IMG/VR virus record: IMGVR_UViG_3300043772_001004
Span: 1 to 64,000 of that record
Direction: 5' to 3' (one strand)
Source of the DNA: a virus
Length of the DNA: 64,000 bases
Positions within the stretch are counted from its first letter, which is position 1; each line of letters starts with the position of its first letter. Position numbers and translations under genes: made by a program. The notes beneath the pieces are model-generated. The model did not search any database. It saw only the letters and a program-made list of their open reading frames with translations, and was not told the origin of the DNA. This document shows, in pieces, positions 9,301 through 20,200 of this stretch.

Positions 9301-11246
9301 TTTTGAATTGTATAACCTTCAGGAGCTATCAACCAGGTATCTGTTTGATACTCTTCATTATATATATTTCTTATATACTTATTTTTTGGATATAGTTTAT
9401 TAAAAATTTCAATGGCTTTACTTCTAGGTATAGGACTTACCCAATCTAAGTCATGCAATTGATTTTCATCAGGTCTATATACAGCACCTTGCATGGATAA
9501 AGTTATACTTCCCGTTAGTATAAAATGTTCAGCCATTTTATCAACAATAGTTTTTGCAAATGGATCAGATTCCAATGCTTTTTCTATAGATATTTTAGAT
9601 ACTTTTTTACCAACAGATCCTGGTTTATACACAGATTGTGTGATCAATGATTGATTTTGAATCAAAATATTATCTGCAATATATCCTATGTTTTTATTTA
9701 TTCTAGAGATTTTTAAGTTATTTAAAAAATCAAAAAACTGTTTTATTAGATTTTTTATTGACTCAGTAAGTGATTTTGGTAATTGTGTATTTGTTTTTTT
9801 ATGAAGTTCTTGTGATATTAAATCTCCCACAGCTTCTAAAAGTTCATCCTTTGATAAATTCTTAAACATAGAAGACTTTCTCATACTAGAAGTAATTTCT
9901 GTTATGAGTGGGTTATGCTGCATCATAAATGCAATGACTTTACCTGCTTGTTGCGGGTAATCCTGTTGATTATTTTTATTTGTATAAATTATTTTATTAA
10001 GTATATCTACATGTGCTAAGCTATCTATACCCAATCTATCCTGAATATTTTCTAATACTTCTGTCTTTATACCAAACTTAGAAAGATATGAAGCTAATGT
10101 TTTATTTAATTCATTATTTAACTCATTATAGATCTTAGGATTATTAAGTAAATCTGTTTTATCTATATTTATTTTATTTATAGCAGAGTTTTTAATAATT
10201 TCATTTACAACTGAATCTATATCAGCCTCAGTTACTTTTGCACTTTTAATTTTTTTAACTAATCTATAGGCATTATAATCATATATACCTATTTGATTAA
10301 GTATAGGAAAGATTTTATCATAATTTTTTTGTTCATATAATTTTTTCAATTCAAATATTAAACTCCAATAATTAAAAAAGAGGTCATAGTCTACAATTTG
10401 TTCAGGAGTTACTTGATCAGCTTTTGTTTTAAATATTTTTTCTACTAATGCCTCATTGCTGAAGTATAAGTTCTTAATCATATCTTCCCCTCTAAAATTA
10501 TATGCTTTATCTACATTGAGTTTATAAAGTTTTTTCTTTTCAAGCATTCTACCTATGTCTTCTGGCACAGAAGCTACAAAATCTATATTAGCAAATAAAA
10601 TATCTAGCTCATTATATAACTCCTTTATGTTTGGTGAAGACATTAATCTTCCTTTAAAGACATTATTTTTAACATCCCATTCTCCAAATATGTAAGTATT
10701 CTTAGATTTAAAAACTTGTAGATTATCAAAGACTTGTTGAAACTTTTCTCTATCAACAGCTTTGCCTTCTCTCTTTCTATCCATGAGATTAACATAGTTT
10801 TCATAGATTGTATCAACCTCATCTTTAGTTAAGTTTAAGTATTGACCATTAGAAACAACCTGAAAACCAGTATTTTTTAATCTATCAATATTTATTCTCA
10901 TCATCATTGGTTGAGCTTCAGGATCTCTACCCTTATCAAACTCAACCTGCAATTTTGCAAATAGATCTTTATTAGGTACTGCCCAATATGTTCTATATTT
11001 TGCATCCCTTCTGTAAGTTGATCTTGACCAGTCTTCATTTTCAACAACATTGATGCTAAATAAAAGCTCACCATCTGGTACAACTAAATTAGGATACTTA
11101 GCCTTAGCAAACGCAGTATATTTCTCATTTAGTTTATCAAACTCTGCTCTATCTAAAATTCTATTTAAGCCATCAAAAGAAAAATCATCAATTATGTTTT
11201 TACTTTTTAGCTGATTAATTGTATTTATTTGTACTTGACAAGACAT
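3351..11246 (-). CDS. Giant virion protein: zincin, NTase-like motif, LysM and C-terminal hydrophobic segments
   Basis: The 2631-residue protein is the last gene of the minus-strand block, three bases after the virion RNA polymerase gene. In order it shows a nucleotidyltransferase-like motif (LTGS at 577-580, then HDLDW at 598-602), a zinc-peptidase motif HEFAH (852-856) with a possible third ligand in SEILTYGL about 65 residues on, a long coiled-coil-rich centre, a segment typical of crAss-like giant proteins (SLAVNIPSDLKNQFSGY, roughly residues 2130-2160), a LysM domain (2303-2345; YTKGETLQKIADKY, then GQEIVI), and hydrophobic stretches at about 2463-2480 and 2507-2520. In known crAss-like phages the giant proteins next to the polymerase are virion components ejected with the DNA. 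LysM normally binds peptidoglycan, so a role in crossing the cell wall is a reasonable inference. Catalysis by the zincin or NTase-like parts is unproven. Confidence 0.8.
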   Translation of the reverse strand: MSCQVQINTINQLKSKNIIDDFSFDGLNRILDRAEFDKLNEKYTAFAKAKYPNLVVPDGELLFSINVVENEDWSRSTYRRDAKYRTYWAVPNKDLFAKLQVEFDKGRDPEAQPMMMRINIDRLKNTGFQVVSNGQYLNLTKDEVDTIYENYVNLMDRKREGKAVDREKFQQVFDNLQVFKSKNTYIFGEWDVKNNVFKGRLMSSPNIKELYNELDILFANIDFVASVPEDIGRMLEKKKLYKLNVDKAYNFRGEDMIKNLYFSNEALVEKIFKTKADQVTPEQIVDYDLFFNYWSLIFELKKLYEQKNYDKIFPILNQIGIYDYNAYRLVKKIKSAKVTEADIDSVVNEIIKNSAINKINIDKTDLLNNPKIYNELNNELNKTLASYLSKFGIKTEVLENIQDRLGIDSLAHVDILNKIIYTNKNNQQDYPQQAGKVIAFMMQHNPLITEITSSMRKSSMFKNLSKDELLEAVGDLISQELHKKTNTQLPKSLTESIKNLIKQFFDFLNNLKISRINKNIGYIADNILIQNQSLITQSVYKPGSVGKKVSKISIEKALESDPFAKTIVDKMAEHFILTGSITLSMQGAVYRPDENQLHDLDWVSPIPRSKAIEIFNKLYPKNKYIRNIYNEEYQTDTWLIAPEGYTIQNLQLDTSKKVFKNGVVTGSTNKIIGYDVVDSNGNVVSSYLPLTDSHTGKIEAKLIDIFTYEKNIEEKTAGRKVTLDSGTVLEIANWQNTFNAKLEFGRLKDIWDYNRFIPNENIQEDAGLMAYGIPLVDINIETLQDARSKRVAEELAKKLSLGLNIGFQNITPEKAAEITRVSPTPYNGEPAFYYAGTVYVVGDNVSINTVLHEFAHPVINGIRTKNRKLFNNLYDALIKTVEGQQIRDNVLKNYPELVSNEDMLKSEILTYGLQLSSVNKLTQKIQTEGFESVINKILAAIKDFFRGIFGNKQGISSINEDTTLNELGSMLLENEIDLSEYDVTEDDLFQYGKFVTERANELTKSLSKESLEKIINEWYASNQAILNRSKNFKTDKAIKQMVSETIFGSKTEGGSKNLLPEAVSLLRDFQTITDTSRYTSEELMSLVIDAEDKQIKELYKQARALVNSIDKIDIIAENMLNDLGKIYKDKNVSARNTLALVNFYKQNTYAWKETIDQFNNVLRESGVKMDKDNLFYNVLNKINANLDEVDVIISQIYKKNNIQFYVELTGPMNEFVQEEFKKNLTIAFKNAYNNLAERETAINNFYNKVISQEDVTDDLEELYKRGVPKDVLARFLNLYQDMVSTPEKLQGALTGHARDVSWFNRFLESYTSSNDPIVGSLALFIQNQRTEITNDFMEESGSFLKSLEKLLPQVNFNKLNVTQIQDMVTFEDTILYWDKETGKPIQRKIRTFLNEFGNGYRYEEDILEYNLAQARISKDQDKIIQAREELRQFKKDYMWQEFVPEYYESDNVYDELVEGYDAATSKRINMEAYAKRKNALDEYNSLLSEHDDELSRFENYDAIQAAFRNFKQLSRLTYEDGTAKQDDPKKGIFDLSIAKVLVKASRAKSKFYEFVPSEKSLESAYNEFINSLAIEGIQRDTVEFDKKVREWQRQNITMKYAPAYADKRKALVARLGELQTKMNLPFDISGTYQEINDLVFTYRDELGQPITPELGEAKIKKIKDLEQSIINFRESLARNTGLTQEELSYLNSLTAMAKKGVNLTDDQKKAMVRLLEKQTKTGLNISEAAEFQSILSELGDLSEKIPTDYYMDALNFNLSRLNKPEVTSDKVNDYINSDEFQDLLDEDEILSNWFEDNHVSKKRRDKDKVEIIFELSYANRITVPSDKKYILSTKVLDNETGETITFNGVPNARHSVYRVKNEYRTIPIGESWDNYIGTIIDNKGNYLPRLFNPGNKNSAKDNKYMNQRFFDLKRSNNAEFKLLEEMKKFHLGVQKGQSNYSKLYLDMPRHALKAGDIFQAMQRGKIGERFKTFTDWKNQLVGKSITDFERGYNYDAKNNLVNTDLKGNEITYVPVEGIYNLELENTDADIITGLFKYGMSIKTQGKLLESLPIVESIVDTLEDPANQPKNMEAYSKGIFNVRNLYQNPTKAGAENNRLGQVRSLIEREYRGQQTASFEESNPRLAKWLDIIQGLSTRASLAVNIPSDLKNQFSGYMQSMIESIGGEFITSKDYAMAIPWSSQAMITWASKDAFAVGPGSLSGQMIQRFDPTFTSEDKFGNSVSKSIVKDLANGSWMYAHRKFGEMDVAVKLFGAFLHGQKVNQVVNGKQVFIRYVDAFELDKEGLMKLKTGVDVAWDTKSVFHTYTKGETLQKIADKYNITVEELKKRNNVESEIQFEDGQEIVIAKSEKFKAFKNKLQGTSRRLFGAYDRFGQPEGNKFIAYRMFFFMRKWFTPMLTNRWGINTKTASFSQGGERYDWALGKYTKGYYISAFQTLVRMLKSKGAEMAYMTDQEKSDLKRTMAEGMLIIFTALIASMLLGFDPDDDDKWKKIRERSGAINEDNFNTYGFLVNHFLLLVLGVQAETSAFVPLPKIYGVNLGADDYVKMLTSTSTSWYNTVVLYTQIMGDVLNFITFDEAERYEKDQGPYWWKQKGALKFWKRLFGVVGFTGGTGDVETTLKNQQASAGRLGG

Positions 11247-11248
11247 TA

Positions 11249-14200
11249 TTATTCACATTTAAATGGATCTTCTTCTAAACCTAGTTGATCAAGTATTTCT
11301 TGATCTGTTAAACCTTCTGCAATCTCTGTTCTTTTTTGCATTTCATTATACATTGCTGAGCCTGGATTTATGTATCCAAATTCATCAAACAATCTTGTAC
11401 TTAAATATACAAATAATTCTTGAGGCATCAATGCAGAATCCCCAAATCCTGTGTTTGGAAATGCTATAGGTGTGAATTTACTTTCACCATCATTAATAGA
11501 TTTAATGTGTGCAATTTCTTCTTCCCATAATCTTAAAACATCTTTGTAAGCTTCTTTTGGTAAATTTTGAAAATTATCCCCAAGTTTAGTTAAAGATGTT
11601 GTTATGTTCATTGTCATATTACCAGCATACTTTTCTAGTTCTTGTTGTCCACCAAAATTCTTTTTCTTCTTATTGTAAGTTTCATTAACATTGTTTTTGA
11701 TAAATACAACATTGTCATTTTGATTAACTAGTTTCTCATAGAATTCTTTATTACCTAATTCATCCTGATATTGGAAAACATTAGTTCTATTAGTTTCTAT
11801 TAGATCATATGGTGACTTTTCTTCATCTTCCATTTGGTCTGTAACATCTATACCTAGATTTGTATCAAAATCCATAAGATAGTCTTTGTATCTACCCTTA
11901 TTAATATTTCTACGAGAATTTACTTGTGTAAACTTTTCAAAGAATTTATCAAGTATAACATCTCCACTTGCATTTAATAAATCTATAAATTGATCTGATT
12001 CATTTTTCATTACATCTAAAAAGTTTGTAAAATCTACAACATTGGTAAAGCTCAATTTAGTTTTATTAAGACCAGTTTGTAAGAAGGCAAAGTTAGACAT
12101 TAATGCAAACATATCACTGATTCTATCATTCTCATCTTTATCAACTACTTTTAAAACAGATCTGTCAGAAAGATTCTTAAGATTACTTGTGTAAACATTA
12201 GCTTTAGATGTATTCATATCTTTATCAGCAAGATAGATATTAAATATAGATTTGGTTTTATCTGAGTCTTGTTTAAGTACATTCAATATCTCATAGCTAT
12301 TAAGCAATGAATCTTTATGTTCAATTAAGAATTTAACATATCTTGAAGCTAGAGCATTGTCTTTATCAATAAACAAATGATAGAAGTTATATACATTGTC
12401 CAATGCTTTATTGGTAATGTATCTCTCATAGATAAATCTACCTAATATTCCTCCATCCACATCTGGATTAGCTTCATAAAGATCTAGTCCTTCTTTTCTA
12501 AACCAAGATTTATTAACCATCTCATTGATAGGGTATTCTGATCTTAAGAACTCTCTTTCAGCAACAAATCTCATGTATAGCTCAAAGTTTAGTTTACCAT
12601 TCTCCATGAAGGTTCTTGGATCTAAAGAGTACATGTTTCTATTTTCATAGCTGTTTACTTCTTCTGATCCTCTTGCCCATGCCTCTGAATCAAATTCTTC
12701 TTTGAGTGAAGCCTCATCTATATACAAAAACTTAGTACCATCTTTGTTAGCTTTAACAAATGCCCCTCTACTTTTTATATCAGAAGCTAGTGCAGTAGGT
12801 ATTTGCTTTTTGATAGTATAAGACATGTAACTGTCTGTCAGTTTATATTTTCTAATTGCATTCTGAAAAATCATGTTAATTAGGTCATTTCTAAACATAG
12901 TCATGAATAGATCTATCTTTCCTTCACCTAATAGTTTTCTTGATACTTTTCTAAATACTTGTGAATTCTGAATAATATAGTCACTAATTACCTTGTTATA
13001 TCTAAATTTAAACAAAGGTCTAATTACAGCTAGAGATAAAGGACCATTAAAGAAAGAGCTAATAACAGAGTCATTAAGCATTCCTTTTAACAAATCTTTG
13101 CTAATTTTAGTTTCATTAGCTAATTCTTCTATAGCAGATTCTGATAATTCTATTTCTGACCCAGTTGTCTTTGTAGATGTATCAGGATTAGAAGATAGCT
13201 TTAATGATGTAAGCCCGGTGATTTGTTCTTCTATCTCTATATAATGTAAGAACATTGCTTTTGCAAGATCAGCTTCATTAGCAGAAAGTTTACCTTCATT
13301 CTTAGAGAAATTTTCAATAAGAGTTAGCATCTCCCGTTCAGTGAAAGATTTATCTTTTCTACCTTCTAAGTATTTCTCAGCTAATTCAACACCTTTTTCA
13401 TATATGTTTTTTGATTTTGCAGAACTTGATAGTTCTCTTGTATTAAAATACTTTTCAATAACTCTACTTGCAGCTTGTTTAGCTACTATAGCTGGATTAT
13501 CTGGTTTATTATTTAATACTTCAGCATATGTAGAATTAGCAAGAGTTTTTTGTTTTATGTATTCTCTAACTAGAGGATTAGATACAAAATATATTGCTTC
13601 TTTGACAGGTACACCTGTTTTTAATAAATACATTAATGTTGGTGCAGTCTCATAATTACCTTGAATAAAGAAAATCCAAGGATCTTTTTCAACATCCACC
13701 CAACCATTTATTAATTGCGCTAAAATATCTGCTACCTTATATTCATTTTCCACATCAAACATGTTAGACATTGAGATAAAGTCCTCACCATCTACATTTA
13801 ATTTATGATGTCTTAGCCACAAGTGTGCATCTCTCTCCTCTATATTTTTACCAACAATGTGCATGTATTTATTAGGCATGTATGCACCCAAGCTATTAAA
13901 GATTACATTAAAAGTATTTTCAATAGCACCCAATCCTAATGTTCTCTTACCTACAATGTTAGACTCATGTTTGTATACATTATACAATGATTCTAAAACT
14001 CTAGTAGGGCTAATAATCTTTTTAGTTGCATTATCTGGATCTATATTTGGATCCGTCATTTTATTAGCATATGGATTATATTTCATTACATACTGTGATA
14101 GTTCAGCAGCAATAGGCTCTAAAATATAATTACTATTAGGAGTGATTAAAGACACATAGTTATCTGGTAATTCCAGAATTTCTTTCATGTTATATATAAG

Positions 14201-17200
14201 ATCATTTTCTACACCTGCTTTTTGCTCTTCAAATAACATTTCTATTTCACCGGTAGATAAACCTGCAGCTTTTAATCTATTGTATTCAGCTTTGAATTCA
14301 TTATAGCTATTAAACTGTGCTTTTTTTACTGTACCATCAGAATTTAAATTTGTCATGAAGGTTGTAAGTTTATCAATATCAAAGTCAGCTCCTGATTTAG
14401 CTACAATCTCAGCTGGTGGAATGATAATATTACCTGCTTGTGGAGGAAGGAAATGATATACTTCAGCAAATTCTGCAGAGTTTAGACCCTGTACTGGAAT
14501 CCTAACTCCTACTAATGTTATTGCTCTTCTGTTAGCTTCATTATTTGCATTCAACCAAGCTTCATCTTTAATTTTTTCATTCAATCTCATGAGTGAATTG
14601 TCCATGTCTAGAACACCATCTGATAAATATACTCCAATGGTTTCCCCATTTCCATAATCTAAACTAAAAAGCTTATAATAGTCTCCCTGTATAGCTATCA
14701 TTACTTTCATAGCTGCAGTATAACCATTTGCTTTTTTATGAAATGTAGGTAAGAAGTTAGTTCCTACATATTTTTTAATTACAGCATCTCTCTCTGCTTT
14801 AGTTTTAGTAGATAAAGTTTTTGATATATCAGCATATTGATTGAAAAAGCCAGAAGACATTTGTACCAATGCTTCTCCTTTTACTTTTTGCTTAATAACT
14901 TTTTTGTTAATAATTGATAAAAGTAATTTTTCAATTTTAGCAGATTCTGGATGAAAAGATAAATCATTTACAAGAGAGTTATCACTTTCATATACATCTA
15001 TAAAATCTATAAGGTCATCACTTAATATATCATCTTTTTCTAGATTAGCTCTAATTACACTTGTAAGTTTTTCCATACTAGCATTGGCAGTTGGAAGGTA
15101 TTCTCCATCTACCTCTTCATATCCAAGTTGATTTAATAGTTGTAACTTATGAAGATTAGTTAAAAACTCTACATTTTTTATGTAGTCATTAACTCTTCTT
15201 ATAACTTCTTTATCTTTAGATATGATTTCACCATTCTCATATAATCCTTCAAGGATCATCTTTCTAATCTGTGTAGAAAATATAGTTACTTCTTTAAATG
15301 AGGAGTTAATCTCTGTCTGATTTTTAAGGAATTCTGCAAAGATGGTGTTCTCTGTAAATTTAACATTTTGATTAAAAGATCCATCTTCATTAAAGACTTC
15401 ATCACCAGTTCCAATGTGTCCAATCTTAGATCCTGTTTCAAATGTAACATAATCTACTTGTTGCTCCATCATTTTCATATGTAGGTCATATAATTCAGAA
15501 CCTTCTTTTGCAACTCCTGGAACTAATGGTGCAAGTGAGAACTTGTGGAATGATGTTACAGGTAAACCGGTTGATTGTATATTACCAAAGTACTGTAATT
15601 TGTAAGGAGGGAAAAACTGTATGGCATCTTCTAGAGTAATGTTTTCTCCTCTTGATACTTTCTTATAAAGATCTTCTTGCTCATCTGACCATTTACCTTC
15701 TAACCATTTAAGATTTCTATAAGCTTCAAAAGTTATATAACCTTGACCATCAGCTACTTTCATTTGTTTGTATTCTTTTAATACTTTTTCTGCAAGAGCT
15801 TTAGCTTTAACTGCGTCACCATATCTTTCAGTATATGTTTTAGTTAATTCTTTTAAATACTCTGGATAGTATTTAGAATCTTTTTTAAGTTCTTTCATGA
15901 TGGCAGTTTTCAATGTACCATCATATTGTCTATACTTTATTTTATCTTTTGTTCTTGTATTGTTTAAGTAATCAATATATCTTTTTGGAAGCATATTGTT
16001 TACAAACTGCATAGCTAAAGCATCAGCTCTAAAACCTAGACCACCAGAACCTAAACCAGCATTTCTTTTATGAAACTCTTCTTTCTTATGATTGTATTGT
16101 GCTAAATCACCATATGCAAGAATAACAGTTTCATATTTATGAATAAAAGAATTATATGTATATGCCTTAGTTAAAATTTCATTTACATCTTCTCCTTTCT
16201 TAGCAAATTCTGCTGCTAAAGATGCATCTACATATTCATTTTCCTCAAGCCTTTCATAGTTTTCTTGAGTCATTAGATTAAAATATTTAATTATATCTCT
16301 CTCTACTTCATCTCTTAGTGTTACATTATCATTTAATATTTCCATCATGTCAAAGTCTGCCTGTTTATTATCTACAGCATCTTGAATAATGTCATATAGT
16401 TTTTCTTGAGTGTCTTTAGTAAGGATATCATCAAATAAAGTAAATGCCTCTCCAGCAAATACCTTTCTACCTAATTTATCAGTAACTTCATTATTGTAGC
16501 CAGTATATCTTTTAAATTTCTCTATGTCATTTTTAAATCTAAAAATTCTAAGAGACTCTCCAGATAAGTAACCCATCATTATTTTAGCTCCTTCCAATTC
16601 TCCAACACCCCCTTGAGCAAATGCATTGATGTCAATGTATAAGTTTTTACTTTCTTTTGCTTTTCCAGGATATGTAATAATTGAAGTTTTTTTATCAACA
16701 GTAAGACCCATTGCCATATTCTTAGAAGCATGTCTCATAAACTCCTCTACACCATTCAACAACATTGTATGGAACTCTTGTAAGAACTTACCTACTCCAT
16801 CCATAGAAGCTGTGTTACTTCCTGTGGTATCATCTTGTTCTTTACTGATAAACTGTGTACCTGTAATATTCTGAAGAAGTAATTTTGCATTCTTTCTCTT
16901 TTTGCCATATTGCTCTGGCTTTTTTGGATTTCTCTTCATATAGAATACACTATTAAGCAATTGAGAAAAACCTACTTGCGTATTATTTTCTTTAGCTAAC
17001 CAGTGCATTTGTTTAAACAAAGGAGAAGTAGTTAACTCTTGGTAAGTTTCAGCTTTATTAATAGCTGTAATTACACGAGTTATTGTGTTATCCACAAAGT
17101 GTTCCCATACTCTATTTCTTTCTGCATTAAGTACACTAAAATTAGAAAAGCCATCTGAAAATTCATTTTGAATTTCTGCCAATATTCTTATTCTATTTTG

Positions 17201-20200
17201 TACATCATAACCCTGTTCTTTGTCCTTACGCAGTTTTATATTTATACCTTCTGCTAAGTACTTTAAAGGATTTCTTCTAAATTCATCTTTAAGAAATTCA
17301 TCATTAGATTGATTAACAACCTTCAATGCATCTAGCATTATATCTAATCCAAACTCAGTAGAAAAGTTTAAAGACTTATTATAGACAATATTATATATTG
17401 CAGGACTAGATAAGTCCAGTTCTATACCTAATGCTTTTAAAAATTCAACAGAATCTCTAGCAGTCATTACTGTTCTTTTACTAAATCTTTCTACAATTTT
17501 ATTTAACTTTAGTAAATTATTATTTGAACCAACTTCTTTTTCAACGTATTTATTTATACTTGGATCAGCCATTATAAAGTTTGTTTCCCATTCACCGGTA
17601 ACTGCATAAACATCCATACTAGCTTTAGAAAGTTTTGTTTTAAACTTCTTATCACCTTCTTTGTCTATGTTTAACTGAACGTATCTAATTCTTGGTTTTT
17701 TAAGATCTTGCCAAAAATTAGTTTCTACTCTATACTCAATTGGACTTTTATAACCTCCACCTTCAACATCAACATGTACTGTTTGAGGTAAGAGCTGCAT
17801 TAATTGCTGGAACTCTGGAAAGTTTTCTACATTATCAGCCAATCTTTGGTACATCTCATATATATCATATGAACCTTCTAAGATCTTAGCAAGTCTCTTC
17901 CACATGATATCTACACTTTCTAACTTAGGAATACCAAAGAAATCTTTTTCATACTGAATATTACCTTCCTCATCTTTAACAACTTCACCCTTAACATTTT
18001 TTTGAACTCTAAAAATTCCTGATAAAAGCATTAAGGTTTCTTCACTAGCCAGTTCTTTAGATGAGAAAGTATTACCACTTGCATCTTTAAATTGTTTTGA
18101 AGCCTCAATTGATGTTGTGTCTTCTATTTCATTATAAGATTCTTTAAGGGCTGTAAACCTAGATTTCTTTAAGTGATATGCAACAACACCTGTTTGTTGT
18201 TTACCCTCAATAGATAGTTTTATATCACCATAGTTAGTTATGATTTTAGATACAAGATCTATAATATTTTTTAGTTTAGCTTCTTGTGCCGCTAAATCAA
18301 TATTTACAGTCTCAGATTCTAAGTTCTTTAAAGCTACTTGCTTATATTCATCAACATAATATTCTTGTAACTCTAAAAACTTATCATATATATTTTCATA
18401 TAAAGCAGCTCTATTTTTTAAATTCTTAGTAGTTTTTAAAAATCCAGTTGTGGTATTAGCTTGAACATTAAAGTTTTGAAATTCAGCAGCAGCTAAAGCA
18501 TCTATTGTATTTTTAATTGTTAGACTTTCATCTGCAGTAAATGTTACTACATTTTTGTTAGCCTTAATTGCTTGGATATTTCTATCACCTCTGTTTAGTT
18601 TAGTAAATCTAACATTCTGAGTTGATGCATTTAAACTTTGGAATAAACCTTTTTTAATTGCTTGTTCTGGTTTGTTAGTTCTAAGAACATCAAACATCTC
18701 TCTTACTCTAGGAATGTCTCTTGGGCGGGTCATGTCTTTTCTAGTTATCCCACCATAAGCCCATCTTAAGAAAGAAGCTATGCGTTCAAATAGTTTAGCA
18801 AGAAATGTTGGAAGAGATTCTTTAAACTTCTCAGACTTCATATATGATCTAAAGTCTTCTGCTATGTCTTCTTCTATATCAAATGCATCAGCATCTTTCC
18901 ACTTATTTACTTTTTGAGCTTCAGCATACAATGCTTCTTTTTCTTCAAGAGTTAAGAACAACTGTGAAAAAGCATGCCATGCCTCATGGTAAATGTCCAC
19001 GTTAGTACCACCTTTCCAAAGAGTAATACTTGCATTTTCAAAAGTAGCAACAGCATCTGAGTTAGCTAATTCAGTAAGCCTCATTAAAAGCTTTATTTGA
19101 GTTTCATTATCAATTTTTACTTGTGATAAAAATGAATTATTCCACCAGTCAAGAGCTTTGTCTTTTGTTTTCTTAGTAGTAAAGAATTTATCTAAAAAAG
19201 TATTTAACTCTTGTTTTCTTGATAGATAAGAACTTTTCCCGGGTTTTCTTAAGATATTAGATATAGTATTTTGAGCTGCAATAATATCTTGTTTTGTTGC
19301 TTTTTGCGGTTTAGTCTCTGGGACAACTTCTGTTATAACAATGTCAGCATCCTCAACTTTATTTCTTCTGTTGATTAAATCTGCAAGAACATCTACATGA
19401 GATCTATATTTTTCACCAGATTTCTTATAGTAAATAAATGTTACATCATCTAGCCAACCTTTTTGAATTGAGTCTAAGATCCATTTTCTTCTTTTTTGCT
19501 CTACATTTTTATGCTTCTTACCTGTTAACCAGTCTTCATAATTCTGTACTGCAGTCTCTATATCATCAACAACCTTAACACCCTTATTTAAATTATCTTT
19601 TTGTGTAGACCATGGGTTACCAAAATGTTCTTGAAAAGGAACCATTGGTGTTAAACCTCTTGCAGGTCTCATACCCCATGTACCTTTTCCATCATTAAAG
19701 GCATCTTTGGCTACTTGATAATTATTAAAATTTTTAACTTGTGCCTTTGGTTCTGACGGAGCACTCTTTTTAGTTTTTTTATTATCTGGATTAACCTCTT
19801 TTGGAGGACCAACTTCATATAACTTTTGACCAGGTACTAATATATCAGGAATATTAAATGTCAAATATGCATTTAACCCAGAGAAGTATTTAGATGTTTC
19901 TTCTGGATACTCAATAAGAACACTGTCTTTAATAAAGTCTAAGTAATCTTCTTGTACTTCTTCTAGTTTACCCTTTTCATTTATAATATAATCGGTAAAT
20001 TCTTTACCCATTAGCTTATCAACTAGATTTAAAGATGCACTATATACTTTCTTTGGACCTTTTTGTTTTGCATAAATTTCCCAGTTTGTCCGTGCTTCTA
20101 ATAGATGTTTATATATCAACTCTCTTGTTTCAGGTGTATATAAAACATCTTGTTCTATTGGGTCTTCTCCTTTAATTTTTATTTCTAAAATAGCTTGACC

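Noticed and set aside
13341-13655. 104-codon plus-strand open frame antisense to the RNA polymerase gene
   Set aside because: Hydrophobic and Ser-rich composition arises from the complement of AT-rich coding sequence; no start context or motif.
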